From: Mesorhizobium tianshanense | GTDB lineage: Bacteria > Pseudomonadota > Alphaproteobacteria > Rhizobiales > Rhizobiaceae | Length of the DNA: 64,000 nt | Reading direction: 5' to 3' | Assembly (NCBI RefSeq): GCF_007830515.1 | Contig: NZ_VLKT01000002.1 | Coordinates: forward strand, 223,191-287,190 | Shown: positions 8,593 to 19,109 of the stretch, in pieces | Position numbering within the stretch: position 1 is the first letter of the stretch | How the letters are laid out: every line of letters begins with the position of its first letter | Position numbers and translations under genes: made by a program | Notes under the pieces: model-generated | Databases searched by the model: none | What the model saw: the letters and a program-made list of their open reading frames with translations, nothing else | What the model was told of the DNA's origin: nothing

Positions 8593-11061
8593 ATGGCTGG
8601 ATCAGGCCGCGGTGCGGACGAGAGCGACGGCGCGGTCTGCAGCGTCAGCGAACGGTCGCTGTTTGCCGCATCCGTGCCTGTCATACCGGCGCCGGATTCG
8701 CTGCCACGCCTTGATGTCAGGCCGCTGCCACCGGAGGGGCCCGCAAGGGTCCCGAGCCAGAAGATCGGACCTGCCGTTCGCCTGCGAGGACACCTTCGCC
8801 AACTTTCGCCGTCCGGTATCCGTAACAGCATGGCCTCGGCAGCCGGCATGGAGATCGACCGTGGCGTCGCCTTCCTGCTGGTGCCGGTTTTCCTGGCATG
8901 CGGGGTGATCTTCTATTTTTCGTTGGCGAGTGAACCGGACTTCTCGCAAACCATAGCCGTCGTGGTCCTCACGGCATTGTGTGCGGCCGTCTCGCGCTCA
9001 TGGCGCAAAACGCATCTGTGCTTCGTGGTGGCGCTGCTGTGCGCGCTCGGCGTGCTCGCCGCCAAGGTCGAGACCTGGCGCGCGGGAACGCAGATGCTCG
9101 GCTCGGAAATCCCGACGCGGCTGACCGGCCGTATCGTCAGCCTCGACCGGATGGCGAACGGTCGCATCCGGCTGACCATCGATGTGATCTCGACCGCCCG
9201 GCCAACGCTGCGCTATATGCCCAAGCGGGTTCGCGCTTCGGCCATGAAAATACCGCCGGGCACGACCGCCGGATCGAAAGTGACCGGCTATGTCAGGCTG
9301 CTGCCACCAACCGGTCCGGTGCGGCCGGACGGCTATGATTACTCCTTCGACAGCTATTTCGCCGGCATCGGCGCCAGTGGCTTTTTCCTTGGCACTCCAA
9401 AAATTGTTCCCCCGGATGGCGCGTCGCCAGATGGTGCACCGCTTGCCACGCGTCTTTCCTCAGCGGTCGAGAACGCGCGCGAGAGCATCGCCGACCATGT
9501 TCGCGGCAGCATCGGCGGCGCCGAGGGCGAGATTGCCGCCGCGCTGATCGTCGGCGTGCGCGCCGGCATTCCCGAAGAGATCAACGAGGCGATGCGGCGC
9601 AGCGGCATCTATCACATCATCTCCATCTCCGGCCTGCACATGGCGCTGGTTGCCGGCACGGTCATGGCGCTGCTGCGCGGCGCCTTCGCGCTGTTTCCCG
9701 ATTTCTCCTCGCGACGGCCGGTCAAAAAATACGCGGCTGCGGCCGCGCTTTTTTCGATTGCGGCCTATCTCATCATTTCGGGTGTCGTGGTTGCGGCCGA
9801 GCGCAGTTTCATCATGCTGGCGGTGATGCTGATCGCCGTGCTGTTCGACCGGGCGGCGCTCACCATGCGCAACCTGGCGATCTCGGCGATTGCCGTCATC
9901 GTCGTGTCGCCGCATGAGGTTGTCGGGCCGAGTTTTCAGATGTCCTTCGCCGCGACCGCGGCCCTCGTCGGCGCCTATGCCGGCTGGTCCGACTACCGCG
10001 CAGGCAGGGCCGCCGCACCACCGCCGCGACGAACGTCGCTCGGCTTCGTCACGCGAAAATTCCTGGTGGCGATGAGTGGCCTGGCCATGACCTCCATCAT
10101 CGCGGGAAGCGCTACGGGGCTTTTTGCCATATGGCATTTCCAGCGGGTCTCGCCACTCAGCCTGTTCGCCAATCTGGCGATCATGCCGATCGTCTCGCTG
10201 GTGGTCATGCCTTTCGCCGTGCTCAGCGCTCTGGCGATGCCGTTCGGTGCCGACGGGCCTTTGCTCTATGTGATGGGCAAGGGGCTAACAGCGATGATCG
10301 TCGTGTCCGGATGGATCTCGGAGCGCTCGCCCATCGACGCTGTCGGGCTGATTTCGATGCAATCTGTCCTGCTGGCGACGATCGCTCTTGTCATCGCGAC
10401 CATGGCGACGACCTGGCTGCGGCTCGCGGCGCTTCCTTTCGCGCTTGCCGGCCTGCTGACGATTTCCGACACACCCACGCCCGACGTGCTGATCTCGGAG
10501 AATGCGCGGCTGGTCGCTCTGCCGATCGGCGGCGGTGAGCTTGCCGTCAACCGGGCGCGTCCGAACGAATTTACCATCGACAACTGGAAACACGCCCTGA
10601 AGGTCGAGACGATCATCATGCCGGAGACATTCGCCAAGACGGATATGCAATTCGACATCACCGATTCGGCAGACCTGCCGCCGGGCGCGCCTTTCTACTG
10701 CACTGCCGGTCTGTGCCTTGCCCGGCATCCGTCCGGCGCGATCGTCGCGCTCGCCGACGACCGCAAAACCGCGCGGCCAGCCTGTGCCTTTGCGGACTTG
10801 ATCGTCATCGACGATGCGACAGCCTATTATAATCCCTGCCGCAATCCGCTGGTCCTCGTCGTGACCAAACGGCAACTCGCTCGCATGGGCAGTGCCGCCG
10901 TCTTCTTCGATCCGCAATCGGCGACGACGCGCGCAAAAATTCGTTTCGCCGTCGAGGAACCGTACCGGCCCTGGCACGTGCAGCGAAAGTTTTCTCGAGA
11001 GGCGAGAGGCCTGCCGCCATACCGCAAGGCCGAGAAACCCAAAAAAGCCGCCGCTCAGTAA
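8593..11061 (+). CDS. ComEC/Rec2-family membrane protein
   Basis: This 822-residue polytopic protein has an N-terminal DUF4131-like region, an OB-like segment and a Competence (ComEC) transmembrane core with the typical [15 protein letters not shown] motif about 350 residues in. In competent bacteria ComEC is the inner-membrane channel for single-stranded DNA. The C-terminal region after about residue 640 shows no HxHxDH motif, so an active metallo-beta-lactamase domain appears absent. The first 80 residues carry no clear feature, and a start at 8831 (MASAAGMEI) is possible. Its stop codon interleaves with that of convergent lexA (7-base overlap). Whether it supports transformation is unknown. 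Confidence 0.85.
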   Translation: MAGSGRGADESDGAVCSVSERSLFAASVPVIPAPDSLPRLDVRPLPPEGPARVPSQKIGPAVRLRGHLRQLSPSGIRNSMASAAGMEIDRGVAFLLVPVFLACGVIFYFSLASEPDFSQTIAVVVLTALCAAVSRSWRKTHLCFVVALLCALGVLAAKVETWRAGTQMLGSEIPTRLTGRIVSLDRMANGRIRLTIDVISTARPTLRYMPKRVRASAMKIPPGTTAGSKVTGYVRLLPPTGPVRPDGYDYSFDSYFAGIGASGFFLGTPKIVPPDGASPDGAPLATRLSSAVENARESIADHVRGSIGGAEGEIAAALIVGVRAGIPEEINEAMRRSGIYHIISISGLHMALVAGTVMALLRGAFALFPDFSSRRPVKKYAAAAALFSIAAYLIISGVVVAAERSFIMLAVMLIAVLFDRAALTMRNLAISAIAVIVVSPHEVVGPSFQMSFAATAALVGAYAGWSDYRAGRAAAPPPRRTSLGFVTRKFLVAMSGLAMTSIIAGSATGLFAIWHFQRVSPLSLFANLAIMPIVSLVVMPFAVLSALAMPFGADGPLLYVMGKGLTAMIVVSGWISERSPIDAVGLISMQSVLLATIALVIATMATTWLRLAALPFALAGLLTISDTPTPDVLISENARLVALPIGGGELAVNRARPNEFTIDNWKHALKVETIIMPETFAKTDMQFDITDSADLPPGAPFYCTAGLCLARHPSGAIVALADDRKTARPACAFADLIVIDDATAYYNPCRNPLVLVVTKRQLARMGSAAVFFDPQSATTRAKIRFAVEEPYRPWHVQRKFSREARGLPPYRKAEKPKKAAAQ

Positions 11062-11792
11062 CGCCGGATCAATCCGACAAGCTTGCCTTGCACCTTGACC
11101 CGGTCCGGCCCGAAGATGCGCGTCTCATAGGCCGGATTGGCGGCCTCCAGGGCGATCGAGGCGCCTTTGCGGCGGAACCGTTTCAGCGTCGCTTCCTCCT
11201 CGTCGACCAGGGCCACAATGATCTCGCCAGGCTGGGCGGTGTCGGCGTTGCGGATGATGACCGTATCGCCGTCGAAAATGCCGGCCTCGATCATCGAATC
11301 GCCCTTGACCTCCAGCGCGTAGTGCGCGCCGCCGGTGATCATATCCGGCGGCACCGAGATCGAATGAGTCTGGTGCTGAATGGCGTCGATCGGCACGCCG
11401 GCAGCGATGCGGCCCATCACTGGGATGGAGACGGTGGCAACGACGTCGTCGTCATTTCCGGCCGCAGGCATGCGTGAAGGCGCCGGCTTGATCTGTCGTC
11501 CGAGATTGCCCTGTCCAAGGCTGCCTTGAATGACGCTTGGCGAGAATTTGCGCGCCGCATTGAGGCCGGGCGCGATCGAATCGGGCAGGCGCAGCACCTC
11601 CAGCGCGCGGGCGCGGTTGGGCAGGCGGCGAATGAAGCCGCGCTCCTCCAGCGCCGTGATCAGCCGATGGATACCCGACTTGGAGGCGAGGTCGAGCGCT
11701 TCCTTCATCTCGTCGAACGAGGGCGGAATGCCGCTTTCCTTCAGCCGTTCGTGGATAAACATAAGCAGCTCATGTTGTTTGCGTGTCAGCAT
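11055..11792 (-). CDS. lexA: LexA SOS repressor
   Basis: LexA represses the DNA-damage regulon and is inactivated by RecA-stimulated self-cleavage. The N-terminal winged helix (residues 1-65) begins [17 protein letters not shown]. The C-terminal S24 peptidase domain shows the Ala-Gly cleavage bond in GRIAAGVPI, the nucleophile Ser in [10 protein letters not shown] and the catalytic Lys in EEATLKRF. The 245 residues include the long linker usual in rhizobia. An SOS box lies 52 bases upstream of the start, so the gene is probably autoregulated. The final ERRY-like end overlaps the comEC 3' end. Confidence 0.97.
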   Translation of the reverse strand: MLTRKQHELLMFIHERLKESGIPPSFDEMKEALDLASKSGIHRLITALEERGFIRRLPNRARALEVLRLPDSIAPGLNAARKFSPSVIQGSLGQGNLGRQIKPAPSRMPAAGNDDDVVATVSIPVMGRIAAGVPIDAIQHQTHSISVPPDMITGGAHYALEVKGDSMIEAGIFDGDTVIIRNADTAQPGEIIVALVDEEEATLKRFRRKGASIALEAANPAYETRIFGPDRVKVQGKLVGLIRRY

Positions 11793-11843
11793 CGCGAACC
11801 CCCGACAGAATCAGAAAAACAAACCCAGAACAAACACTATCTG

Positions 11844-11858
11844 TTCCAGTTGTGTTCT
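11844..11858. promoter_or_regulatory. LexA-binding SOS box (GTTC-N7-GTTC)
   Basis: The sequence GTTCCAGTTGTGTTC is a perfect match to the alphaproteobacterial LexA direct-repeat operator GTTC-N7-GTTC. It sits 52 bases upstream of the lexA start codon and 40 bases downstream of the moeA stop. This placement indicates that lexA has its own promoter and represses itself, rather than being read only from the upstream moeA operon. Confidence 0.9.
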
Positions 11859-11897
11859 GCAACCGTTTAAAGTTTAATGAATGTGTTGACGTTTTGT

Positions 11898-13103
11898 TCA
11901 GCGTAGCATCAGCACGCTGCAGGCTGCGCCCGTCGCGGCTGGGGGAGCGAATGGCTCGCGCACGATCAGCCCGTTGGCGTCGGCCAGCATTCTGAGCATC
12001 GAGGAATCCTGAATGCCGAACGGCGTCGCCTCAAGCACGCCGGCTTCTTCCTTCACCACGGCGCGGACATAGTCCTGCCTGAGATCGTTGGCCGGCATCG
12101 CAGCCCCCAGCCGCGCCTCACGCATGTCCTGCCGGTAGGCGCGGCCACCGAGCCGCGCAAGCAGCGGCTTCAGGAAGAGCTGCGTGCAGACTAGGCTCGC
12201 CACCGGATTGCCGGGCAGGCCGACGCAGCGGATGTCGCCCAGCCGCCCGAACATCAGCGGCTTGCCGGGCCGCATGGCGATCTTCCAGAAATCGAGCGTC
12301 ATCCCTTCGCCGGTCAGCACGTCATGGACGAGGTCGTGGTCGCCGACCGAGGCGCCGCCCAGCGTGACGATGACGTCGGCTCCTGCGCCGACCGCTTTTT
12401 TCACCAGCGCGGCGATCGCCTCCTTGCGGTCGGGGGCGATGCCGAGATCGAGCGCACGCGCGCCGACCGAGCGGGCCGCGGCGGCGACGCCATAGGCATT
12501 GGACGAGATGATCTGGTCGGGGCCAAGGTCGCTGCCCGGCGGCAGCAGTTCGTCGCCGGTGGCGATTATGGCGACCAGCGGCCGTTTGACCACGCTGACT
12601 CGCGGATGGTTGGCCGACGCCGCCAGTGACAAGGCCGCCGGATCGAGCAGGCGGCCTTTCTCCAGCAGAACTTCGCCGTTCGAGAAATCGAGCCCGAGGC
12701 GGCGGATGTTGCGGCCTTCAACCGTCGACGCGGTCACTTCGATGCTGCTGCCGCCGAGGTCGCGGACATTCTCCTGGATGACGATGGTGTCAGCGCCCGC
12801 GGGAAGCGGCGCGCCGGTGAAGATGCGCACGGCCTGCGCCGGGCCGACTGTTCCGGCGAAGCCGCGACCGGCCGGCGCCATGCCGATCACCGAAAGTCTT
12901 GCGGGAACGGACGCGACATCCACGGCTCGCGCGGCATAGCCGTCCATGGCGGACGCGTTGAAGGGCGGCTGGGTGCGGAGCGCCATGAGCGGCTCCGCCA
13001 GCACACGGTCGGCGGCGTCCATCAGGGTGATGCTTTCGGCTTGCGAGGGCGCAGCATCTTCAAGCAGGCGCTCGAGCGCTTCGGTGACCGGAAGCAGCGC
13101 CAT
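11898..13103 (-). CDS. moeA: Molybdopterin molybdotransferase
   Basis: MoeA inserts molybdate into adenylylated molybdopterin, the last step of molybdenum cofactor assembly. The start at 13103 gives 401 residues; the ATG shares one base with the moaC stop codon (TAATG), and a longer reading would lie inside moaC. Family segments seen are PPFNASAMDGYAAR, the MoCF-domain motif TLGGASVGDHDLV, and MRPGKPLMFGR. The C-terminal beta domain ends at the stop. It belongs to the minus-strand set ppiD-trpD-trpC-moaC-moeA. Confidence 0.96.
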   Translation of the reverse strand: MALLPVTEALERLLEDAAPSQAESITLMDAADRVLAEPLMALRTQPPFNASAMDGYAARAVDVASVPARLSVIGMAPAGRGFAGTVGPAQAVRIFTGAPLPAGADTIVIQENVRDLGGSSIEVTASTVEGRNIRRLGLDFSNGEVLLEKGRLLDPAALSLAASANHPRVSVVKRPLVAIIATGDELLPPGSDLGPDQIISSNAYGVAAAARSVGARALDLGIAPDRKEAIAALVKKAVGAGADVIVTLGGASVGDHDLVHDVLTGEGMTLDFWKIAMRPGKPLMFGRLGDIRCVGLPGNPVASLVCTQLFLKPLLARLGGRAYRQDMREARLGAAMPANDLRQDYVRAVVKEEAGVLEATPFGIQDSSMLRMLADANGLIVREPFAPPAATGAACSVLMLR

Positions 13104-13600
13104 TATCGGCCTGCCCTTTGGGCGCTCACCTTGTAGTCGCCGGATTTGCCGCCGGTCTTTTCCACCAGCCTGATGCCGGAGATCACCATGGCCCGGTCGA
13201 CCGCCTTGGCCATGTCGTAGATGGTCAGGCAAGCGACCGAGGCGGCGGTCAGCGCCTCCATCTCGACGCCGGTCTTGCCGGTGACGCGGGCCAGCGCTGT
13301 GACCTTCAGGCCAGGTAGCGTCGCGTCCGGTTCGATGTCGACCGATAGTTTGGTCAACAGAAGCGGATGGCAGAGCGGGATCAGCTCATGCGTCCTCTTG
13401 GCCGCCATGATGCCGGCGATGCGCGCCGTGCCCAGCACGTCGCCCTTCTTGGCATCGCCGTCGAGGATCATTTTGAGCGTCTCTGGCAGCATCGAGACAA
13501 AGCCCTCGGCGACCGCCGTGCGCGTCGTCTCCGCCTTGTCGCCGACATCGACCATGTTGGCTTCGCCCTGTGCGCCAAGATGGGTGAGGGAGGCCGTCAT
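13103..13600 (-). CDS. moaC: Cyclic pyranopterin monophosphate synthase
   Basis: MoaC converts the cyclic 3',8-GTP made by MoaA to cPMP in molybdenum cofactor synthesis. The 165-residue protein shows the family segments [14 protein letters not shown] near residue 16, [16 protein letters not shown], and [22 protein letters not shown], which carry the conserved active-site residues. It starts two bases after the trpC stop and shares a base with moeA, so it is almost certainly cotranscribed with both. MoaA itself is not in the window. Confidence 0.97.
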   Translation of the reverse strand: MTASLTHLGAQGEANMVDVGDKAETTRTAVAEGFVSMLPETLKMILDGDAKKGDVLGTARIAGIMAAKRTHELIPLCHPLLLTKLSVDIEPDATLPGLKVTALARVTGKTGVEMEALTAASVACLTIYDMAKAVDRAMVISGIRLVEKTGGKSGDYKVSAQRAGR

Positions 13601-13602
13601 CG

Positions 13603-14415
13603 TCAGAGAGCCTCGGCCGGCGCCTTGCCCGTCAAAAGCAGGTGCGTTGCGGCGGCCACGTCCTGTTGCCGCATCAGGCTCTCGCCGACGAGGAAGGTGC
13701 CAATGCCGCTCCGTTCCAGCCTGCGGCAGTCTTCGTGTGAGAAAATACCGCTCTCGCTGACCAGCAGGCGGCCGGCCGGCACCATCGCAGCCAGCCGCTC
13801 CGAAGTATCGAGACTGGTTTCGAACGTCCGGAGGTTGCGGTTGTTGATGCCGATCAGCCGCGACGACAGTTTCAGCGCGCGTTCCGTCTCGGCCTCGTCA
13901 TGCACCTCGACCAGGGCGTCCATTCCGAGATCGAAAGCCGTCGATTCGAGTTCCCTGGCCACGGCGTCATCGACGCTCGCCATGATGATCAGGATGGCGT
14001 CCGCGCCCCACGCACGGGCTTCGAACACCTGATAAGGTTCGAACAGAAAATCCTTGCGCAAAGCCGGCAATGTCACGGCGCTGCGCGCATCGGTGAGGAA
14101 TTCAGGCGCACCCTGGAAGGAGGGCGCATCTGTCAGCACCGAAAGGCAGGCGGCACCACCCTCCACATAGGCCTTGGCCAGTGCCGGCGGATCGAAATCG
14201 GCGCGGATCAGGCCCTTGGACGGGCTCGCCTTCTTGATCTCGGCGATCAGCGCGAAACTACCGGATTTGCGCTTGGCTTCAAGCGCCGAGAGAAAGCCGC
14301 GCGGCGCATCGGCGTCTTTCGCCCGCGCCTTGATCTCGGCAAGCGGCACGCGCGCCTTCGCTGCCGCGATCTCGTCGCGCTTGTAGGCTTCGATCTTGCG
14401 AAGGATATCAGACAC
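13603..14415 (-). CDS. trpC: Indole-3-glycerol phosphate synthase
   Basis: TrpC closes the indole ring in tryptophan synthesis. The 270-residue TIM barrel shows the classical elements [14 protein letters not shown] (catalytic Lys), [38 protein letters not shown] and VSESGI. It is monofunctional, with no fused TrpF. It starts four bases after trpD and ends two bases before moaC. The trpD-trpC-moaC-moeA-lexA order is the common rhizobial arrangement, with trpEG located elsewhere. Confidence 0.97.
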   Translation of the reverse strand: MSDILRKIEAYKRDEIAAAKARVPLAEIKARAKDADAPRGFLSALEAKRKSGSFALIAEIKKASPSKGLIRADFDPPALAKAYVEGGAACLSVLTDAPSFQGAPEFLTDARSAVTLPALRKDFLFEPYQVFEARAWGADAILIIMASVDDAVARELESTAFDLGMDALVEVHDEAETERALKLSSRLIGINNRNLRTFETSLDTSERLAAMVPAGRLLVSESGIFSHEDCRRLERSGIGTFLVGESLMRQQDVAAATHLLLTGKAPAEAL

Positions 14416-14419
14416 GGCT

Positions 14420-15430
14420 CTATCCGTTCGAAATCTCGACCAGCCGGTCGAGCATCTTCAGCGCGCGGCCGCTGTCGATGGCTTGCGCTGCAGTCGCCAC
14501 GCCGTCGGCAAGCGTCGTCGCCCTGCCCGCCACCACCAGACCGGCGCCGGCGTTCATCAGCACCGTATCGCGATAGGCGCCGGCGGCGCCGCCCAGCATG
14601 TCGCGCAGCGCCTGGGCGTTGTAGGCAGCGTCGCCGCCGCGCAACTCCTCCTTGGTATGACGCTTCAGCCCGACCGCTTCCGGGGTCAGTGTAAAGCTGC
14701 GGATCTCGCCGCAGACCAGCTCGGCCACCTCAGTCTCGCCGGTGGTGGTGATTTCGTCATAGCCGTCGCCATGGACGACCCAGGCATGGTCGGCACCCAG
14801 TGCCTTCAGCGTCTCGGCCACCGGAATGATCCATTCCGGCAAGAACACGCCGACCATCTGCCTGACGACACCAGCCGGATTGGAGAGCGGGCCGAGCAGG
14901 TTGAAGATGGTGCGGGTGCCGAGTTCGACGCGGGTCGGGCCGACATGCTTCATCGCCGGATGATGCGCTGGTGCGAACATGAAGCCGACGCCTGTGTCGC
15001 GGATGCAGCGCGCGATCGTCTCCGGCGGGATGTCGATCTTGACTCCGAGCGCGGTCAGCACGTCGGCGGCGCCGGTCTGCGAGGACAGTCCGCGATTGCC
15101 GTGCTTGGCCACCGGCACGCCGCAGGCGGCGATGACGAAGGCGGATGCGGTCGAGATGTTGACGCTGTGCGAATTGTCGCCGCCAGTGCCGACGATGTCT
15201 ATGGCGCCAGCGGGCGCGTCGACACGCAGCATCTTGGCGCGCATGGTGGCGACGGCGCCGGAAATCTCGCTCACCGTCTCGCCGCGCACGCGCAGCGCCA
15301 TCAGGAAGCCGCCGATCTGGCCGGGTGTCGCATCGCCCGACATGATGATGTCGAAGGCTTCGCGCGCCTCCTCGAAGGAAAGGGCGGTGCCGGCGGCGAC
15401 CTTGGCGATATGGGGCTTGAGCGCGCTCAT
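14420..15430 (-). CDS. trpD: Anthranilate phosphoribosyltransferase
   Basis: TrpD transfers phosphoribose from PRPP to anthranilate. The 336-residue protein shows the PRPP-binding glycine motif in [17 protein letters not shown], the [10 protein letters not shown] motif, and the metal-binding acidic cluster region in [12 protein letters not shown]. Its start overlaps the ppiD stop by four bases (ATGA), so translation is probably coupled. Length and order match other Rhizobiales. Confidence 0.97.
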   Translation of the reverse strand: MSALKPHIAKVAAGTALSFEEAREAFDIIMSGDATPGQIGGFLMALRVRGETVSEISGAVATMRAKMLRVDAPAGAIDIVGTGGDNSHSVNISTASAFVIAACGVPVAKHGNRGLSSQTGAADVLTALGVKIDIPPETIARCIRDTGVGFMFAPAHHPAMKHVGPTRVELGTRTIFNLLGPLSNPAGVVRQMVGVFLPEWIIPVAETLKALGADHAWVVHGDGYDEITTTGETEVAELVCGEIRSFTLTPEAVGLKRHTKEELRGGDAAYNAQALRDMLGGAAGAYRDTVLMNAGAGLVVAGRATTLADGVATAAQAIDSGRALKMLDRLVEISNG

Positions 15431-17319
15431 CTGGTCAGGGCTTGGGCAATGGCGGTCTGGTCAATGCGAACGTCGTATTGCGTCTGCAGCTGCGCCACCA
15501 GCTGGTCGAGCAGGTCGTCGGATATGCCGGCGGTAAAGGATTTCTGCGCGTCGTCCGGCACCGAGCTGGCGTCGGCTCCGGCAGGCTCGAAGACTTCGGC
15601 GATCTTGAACAGAATCTGTCCGTCGCCGGTGGGCGAGGGGATCAGCCCTGTCCCGCCTTCGCCTTCGCCGAACATCGCCGCGGCTCCTTCCTTGCCGAAA
15701 TCGACGTCGTCCGCCTCGCGCTTGACGCCGCGCTTTGTCTGTTTCTCGAGCTTGAGTTCGCCCGCGATCACGTCGAGCGTGGCGCCGGTCTCGAGACGTT
15801 TTTCGAGTTCGTCCGCTTTTGCGGTGAGCCGCTTGGTCGTTTCCGCCGCCGTCCAGTCGGCCACCACCTTCTGGCGGACTTCATCCAGCGTGCGGTCGCG
15901 GGCCGGCGTGATCGAATCCACCTCGTAGAACACGAAGCCGTTGTCGGCGGTGGTGAGGTCGGGATTCTCGGTGCCGGGTTCGGCCTCGAACACCGCCTTG
16001 ATGAGCTCCGGCGATTCCGGCAGGTCCTTGACGATGGTGCCGTCCGGCCTCTGGCCGGTGCGATCGATCGCGTCGATGGTGACGACCTTCAGCTTCAGTT
16101 TTTCGGCGGCTTGCGTGAGCGTGCTGCCCGAAGCGCGGATATCTTCGTAGTTGTCATGCGCGTCCAGCAGAATGCGGCTCGCCTCGCCCAGCGCCAGATC
16201 CTTGCGGATTTCGGTAGACACTTCGGCCAGTGGCTTCACCACTTCGGGCTTGATGTCGGTGACGCGCAGCAGCACCGAACCGAAGGCGCCCTGCACGACC
16301 GGGCTGACTTCGTTGACGTTGAGCGCAAACGCCGCATCCGCCACCGCCTTGTCGGCAATCTTGTCCTTGGCCAGCGTGCCGAGCAGCGTGTCGGCTTGCG
16401 TCTTGCCCTCGGCGGCCACGATCTTGTCGAAGGTCGCGCCGGTCTTGAGTGAATCGAGCGCGGCCTTCGCGGCATCAGGCGACTTGAACACGAGCTGTTC
16501 GATGGTCCGCATTTCCGGCGTGGTGTAGCGCCCCTTGTTCTTGTTGTAGTCGTCGCTGACCTGTTGGTCGGTCACGCCGCTCAGATCCATGATGTCTTCC
16601 GGCTCGAGCTTGACGTAGGAGAATTTCCGGTATTCGGGCGCCGCATAGGTCTTCTTATTTTCCTCGAAATAGGCCGAAAGCGCACTGTCGGATGGCGCTT
16701 CGATAGGCTCAACCAGCGATTTCGGCAGGATCAGATAGTCGATGGTGCGGTCTTCGCCACGATAGAGCGCGACCGCCTTGAAGAAGGTGTCCGGAGTCTT
16801 GAGGCCATCCGAAACCGCCTCGACGATCTGCTGGCGCACCGCCACCTGGGCGCGATTCCTGAGATAGTCTTCCGGCCGCATGCCGACCTGTTGCAGTATG
16901 TATTCGAAAGTCCTCCTGTCGAAGGTGCCGCCGGGGCCCTTGAAGGCCGGGTCTTCATGGGTGAGTTGGGCCAGCCGGTCCTTGGACAGACCAAGCCCGA
17001 GCTTGCGGGCCTGCTCATCGAGGACTGCACCCGACACGAGTTGCGCCAGCACCTGGTTGTCCAGGCCGAGCGCCGTCGCCTGTTCGCGGCTGATACGCTG
17101 GCCGAATTGCTGCGACATTACGCTGATCTGGCGATCATAGGCGAGGCGGTACTCGTTGATCGACACTTTGGTGCCTCCGGCCGTGATAACGGCGTCGTGG
17201 CCCGCGAAACCACCCGCCAGCTGACCGGAAATGCCCCAGACGGCGAAGCTCAACACCAACAATATCAGCAGCGCCTTCGCGACCCAGGTCCCCGCCGCGT
17301 TTCTCAAGATACCAAGCAT
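15427..17319 (-). CDS. ppiD: Peptidyl-prolyl isomerase, PpiD/SurA type (membrane-anchored)
   Basis: This 630-residue periplasmic foldase starts at 17319 ([10 protein letters not shown]). A single membrane helix at about residues 14-33 ([17 protein letters not shown]) anchors it. A SurA_N-like chaperone region follows, then a parvulin-like rotamase region around residues 240-350, and further degenerate parvulin segments. By family knowledge it assists folding of proteins leaving the Sec translocon. The frame is open upstream to 17622, but that part lacks family features. It is the first gene of the ppiD-trpD-trpC-moaC-moeA set and diverges from tpiA, with 144 bases between the two starts. Confidence 0.9.
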   Translation of the reverse strand: MLGILRNAAGTWVAKALLILLVLSFAVWGISGQLAGGFAGHDAVITAGGTKVSINEYRLAYDRQISVMSQQFGQRISREQATALGLDNQVLAQLVSGAVLDEQARKLGLGLSKDRLAQLTHEDPAFKGPGGTFDRRTFEYILQQVGMRPEDYLRNRAQVAVRQQIVEAVSDGLKTPDTFFKAVALYRGEDRTIDYLILPKSLVEPIEAPSDSALSAYFEENKKTYAAPEYRKFSYVKLEPEDIMDLSGVTDQQVSDDYNKNKGRYTTPEMRTIEQLVFKSPDAAKAALDSLKTGATFDKIVAAEGKTQADTLLGTLAKDKIADKAVADAAFALNVNEVSPVVQGAFGSVLLRVTDIKPEVVKPLAEVSTEIRKDLALGEASRILLDAHDNYEDIRASGSTLTQAAEKLKLKVVTIDAIDRTGQRPDGTIVKDLPESPELIKAVFEAEPGTENPDLTTADNGFVFYEVDSITPARDRTLDEVRQKVVADWTAAETTKRLTAKADELEKRLETGATLDVIAGELKLEKQTKRGVKREADDVDFGKEGAAAMFGEGEGGTGLIPSPTGDGQILFKIAEVFEPAGADASSVPDDAQKSFTAGISDDLLDQLVAQLQTQYDVRIDQTAIAQALTR

Positions 17320-17463
17320 GCCCACTTCCGATTTTTGCGCATTTTCGCATGCGCCGAGTTTGAAACAAGCGCAATAGCGTCCTTCCGGGCCACTGTCGAT
17401 TGCTTTGTGGGCTGAGTTTGGTAGTGAGGACGCAGCCGAATATTGCCCGGAGAAGCAAATCCC

Positions 17464-18231
17464 ATGACACCAGGAATCCGCCCGCTGGTCGCAGGCAACT
17501 GGAAAATGAACGGTACCAGCGCCTCGCTCAACGAACTCAGGATGATCGGCAACGGCTTCATGAGCGGGCTCGATGCGGAGACCGAAGCGCTGGTCTGCGT
17601 TCCGGCGACGCTGCTTGCGCATGCCGCGGAGATCTTATCGCGCACGCCGGTCCGGGCAGGGGGCGAGGACTGCCACGCCAAGGAGAACGGCGCCCATACC
17701 GGCTGTATTTCGGCCGAGATGCTGAAAGATGCAGGTGCCAGTCACGTCATCGTCGGTCATTCCGAACGCCGCGCCGACCACCACGAGGACGACGCCATTG
17801 TGCAGGCCAAGGCATCCGCCGCATGGCGTGCCGGACTGGTGGCCATCATCTGCATCGGTGAGACGAGAGCCGAACGCGAGGCGGGCGCTACGCTCGACGT
17901 GCTGTCGCGCCAGGTCGCCGGCTCGGTGCCGCCCAATGCCACGGCGTCGAACACCGTCATAGCGTACGAACCGGTGTGGGCGATCGGCACGGGACTGACG
18001 CCGACTGCCGCCGACGTGGCCGAAGCGCATGCGCATATTCGCGAAAAACTGTCGGAGAAGCTTGGCAGCGCGGCGGCGAAGATACGCATCCTCTATGGCG
18101 GCTCGGTCAAACCGTCGAACGCGGTCGAACTGCTCGGCGTGAAAAATGTCGACGGCGCGCTGGTCGGCGGTGCCAGCCTGAAGGCGGCGGACTTTCTCGG
18201 TATTGCCGAAGCCTATCGAAATATCTCGTAG
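17464..18231 (+). CDS. tpiA: Triosephosphate isomerase
   Basis: TpiA interconverts dihydroxyacetone phosphate and glyceraldehyde-3-phosphate. The start at 17464 ([17 protein letters not shown]) gives 255 residues. Active-site elements are the Lys in AGNWKMNG, the His in VIVGHSERR, the Glu in [11 protein letters not shown], and the phosphate loop [12 protein letters not shown] ribosome-binding GGAGAA lies about ten bases upstream. Divergent from ppiD and followed by a stem-loop and secG. Confidence 0.97.
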   Translation: MTPGIRPLVAGNWKMNGTSASLNELRMIGNGFMSGLDAETEALVCVPATLLAHAAEILSRTPVRAGGEDCHAKENGAHTGCISAEMLKDAGASHVIVGHSERRADHHEDDAIVQAKASAAWRAGLVAIICIGETRAEREAGATLDVLSRQVAGSVPPNATASNTVIAYEPVWAIGTGLTPTAADVAEAHAHIREKLSEKLGSAAAKIRILYGGSVKPSNAVELLGVKNVDGALVGGASLKAADFLGIAEAYRNIS

Positions 18232-18234
18232 AAT

Positions 18235-18257
18235 CCGAAGCCTGTCAGCGGCTTCGG
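18235..18257 (+). terminator. Stem-loop after tpiA, possible weak terminator
   Basis: CCGAAGCC pairs perfectly with GGCTTCGG across a seven-base loop, three bases after the tpiA stop. No T-tract follows, so it is not a classical intrinsic terminator. It may slow transcription or protect the tpiA mRNA 3' end before secG. Confidence 0.45.
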
Positions 18258-18409
18258 AAGAGTTGTGCCGAGGCGGAAATCGTTGCAAAGGGCGCATCGC
18301 TTCCCATATTCCGGCCACGGGCTTGGAAATGCCGTCAAAGCATTGTATTGAGCCGCCTCCAAATCACCGGCCGTATCTGCGGCCGTGCAGGGCTTTGCCA
18401 GGATAAATT

Positions 18410-18898
18410 ATGGAAACCATACTGATCGTCGTCCACCTCATGGTCGTGCTCGCTCTTGTCGGCGTGGTGCTGCTGCAGCGCTCCGAAGGCGGCGGCCTTG
18501 GCATCGGCGGCGGATCGGGCTTCATGACCGCGCGCGGCGCTGCCAACGCGCTGACGCGTGCGACGGCAATCCTGGCCGCGGCGTTCTTCGCTACCTCGCT
18601 GACATTGTCGATCGTCGCCCGTTACAGCGAGAAGCCGATCGACATTCTTGATCGTGTGCCCGCGGCGAACGGCGCGAGCGGCGGCGTGCTCGACCAGTTG
18701 CCTGGCACCACGACGCCGACGCCACCTTCTGGCAACACCGCGCCGACGCCACCTTCCGGCAATACGGCGCCAACGCCGCCTTCCGGCGATGATGCCGCGG
18801 CCCCGGCTCCCGCTACGCCACCAGCGGCGGGCTCGACCACGCCGCCGGCCACAAATGGCGTCACCTTGCCGGTAACGCCGCAAGTTCCAAACCAGTAA
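18410..18898 (+). CDS. secG: Preprotein translocase subunit SecG
   Basis: SecG is the small accessory subunit of the SecYEG translocon. The protein starts METILIVVHLMVVLALVGVVLLQRSEGGGLG, with the first membrane helix and the conserved LLQRSEGGGLG loop, and has a second helix at about residues 44-64. The C-terminal tail (about residues 90-162) is Pro/Thr/Ala-rich and contains three nine-residue repeats. At 162 residues it is longer than E. coli SecG, as is usual in alphaproteobacteria. The 178 bases between tpiA and secG hold no other gene. Confidence 0.93.
   Translation: METILIVVHLMVVLALVGVVLLQRSEGGGLGIGGGSGFMTARGAANALTRATAILAAAFFATSLTLSIVARYSEKPIDILDRVPAANGASGGVLDQLPGTTTPTPPSGNTAPTPPSGNTAPTPPSGDDAAAPAPATPPAAGSTTPPATNGVTLPVTPQVPNQ
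18716..18796 (+). repeat. Three 27-bp in-frame repeats in secG (PTPPSGNTA)
   Basis: Codons 103-129 of secG encode PTPPSGNTA, PTPPSGNTA and PTPPSGDDA in direct succession. The 27-bp units differ mainly at third codon positions, and the third unit diverges at its end. Because the period is a multiple of three, copy-number change would keep the frame and alter only the length of the disordered tail. Confidence 0.9.
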
Positions 18899-18998
18899 TC
18901 GGCAGCGTTCGGCGCCGCGATCTGTTGTTGTTTGAACACAGTCGCGGCAAATGCCGCACGACCACGATGATTCGATCGGGCACGGCACGACAGGGCGC

Positions 18999-19028
18999 TT
19001 GAGGCGACTCCGGCTAATCGATTATAGA
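18999..19028 (+). promoter_or_regulatory. Candidate sigma70-type promoter for the L,D-transpeptidase gene
   Basis: TTGAGG at 18999-19004 and TATAGA at 19023-19028 are separated by 18 bases and lie 82 bases before the start codon at 19110. The match is reasonable for a housekeeping promoter. It is offered from pattern only. Confidence 0.4.
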
Positions 19029-19109
19029 TTGTGCGCGGCACTATCGGGGTCCTTGGGGGACGCCGGGCGACGCCGTGGGCAACAAGCATAGAACGATCGG
19101 ATCTTCGCC

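Noticed and set aside
18948..18961. GCGGCAAATGCCGC palindrome downstream of secG
   Set aside because: The two-base loop is too small for a stable hairpin and no T-tract follows.
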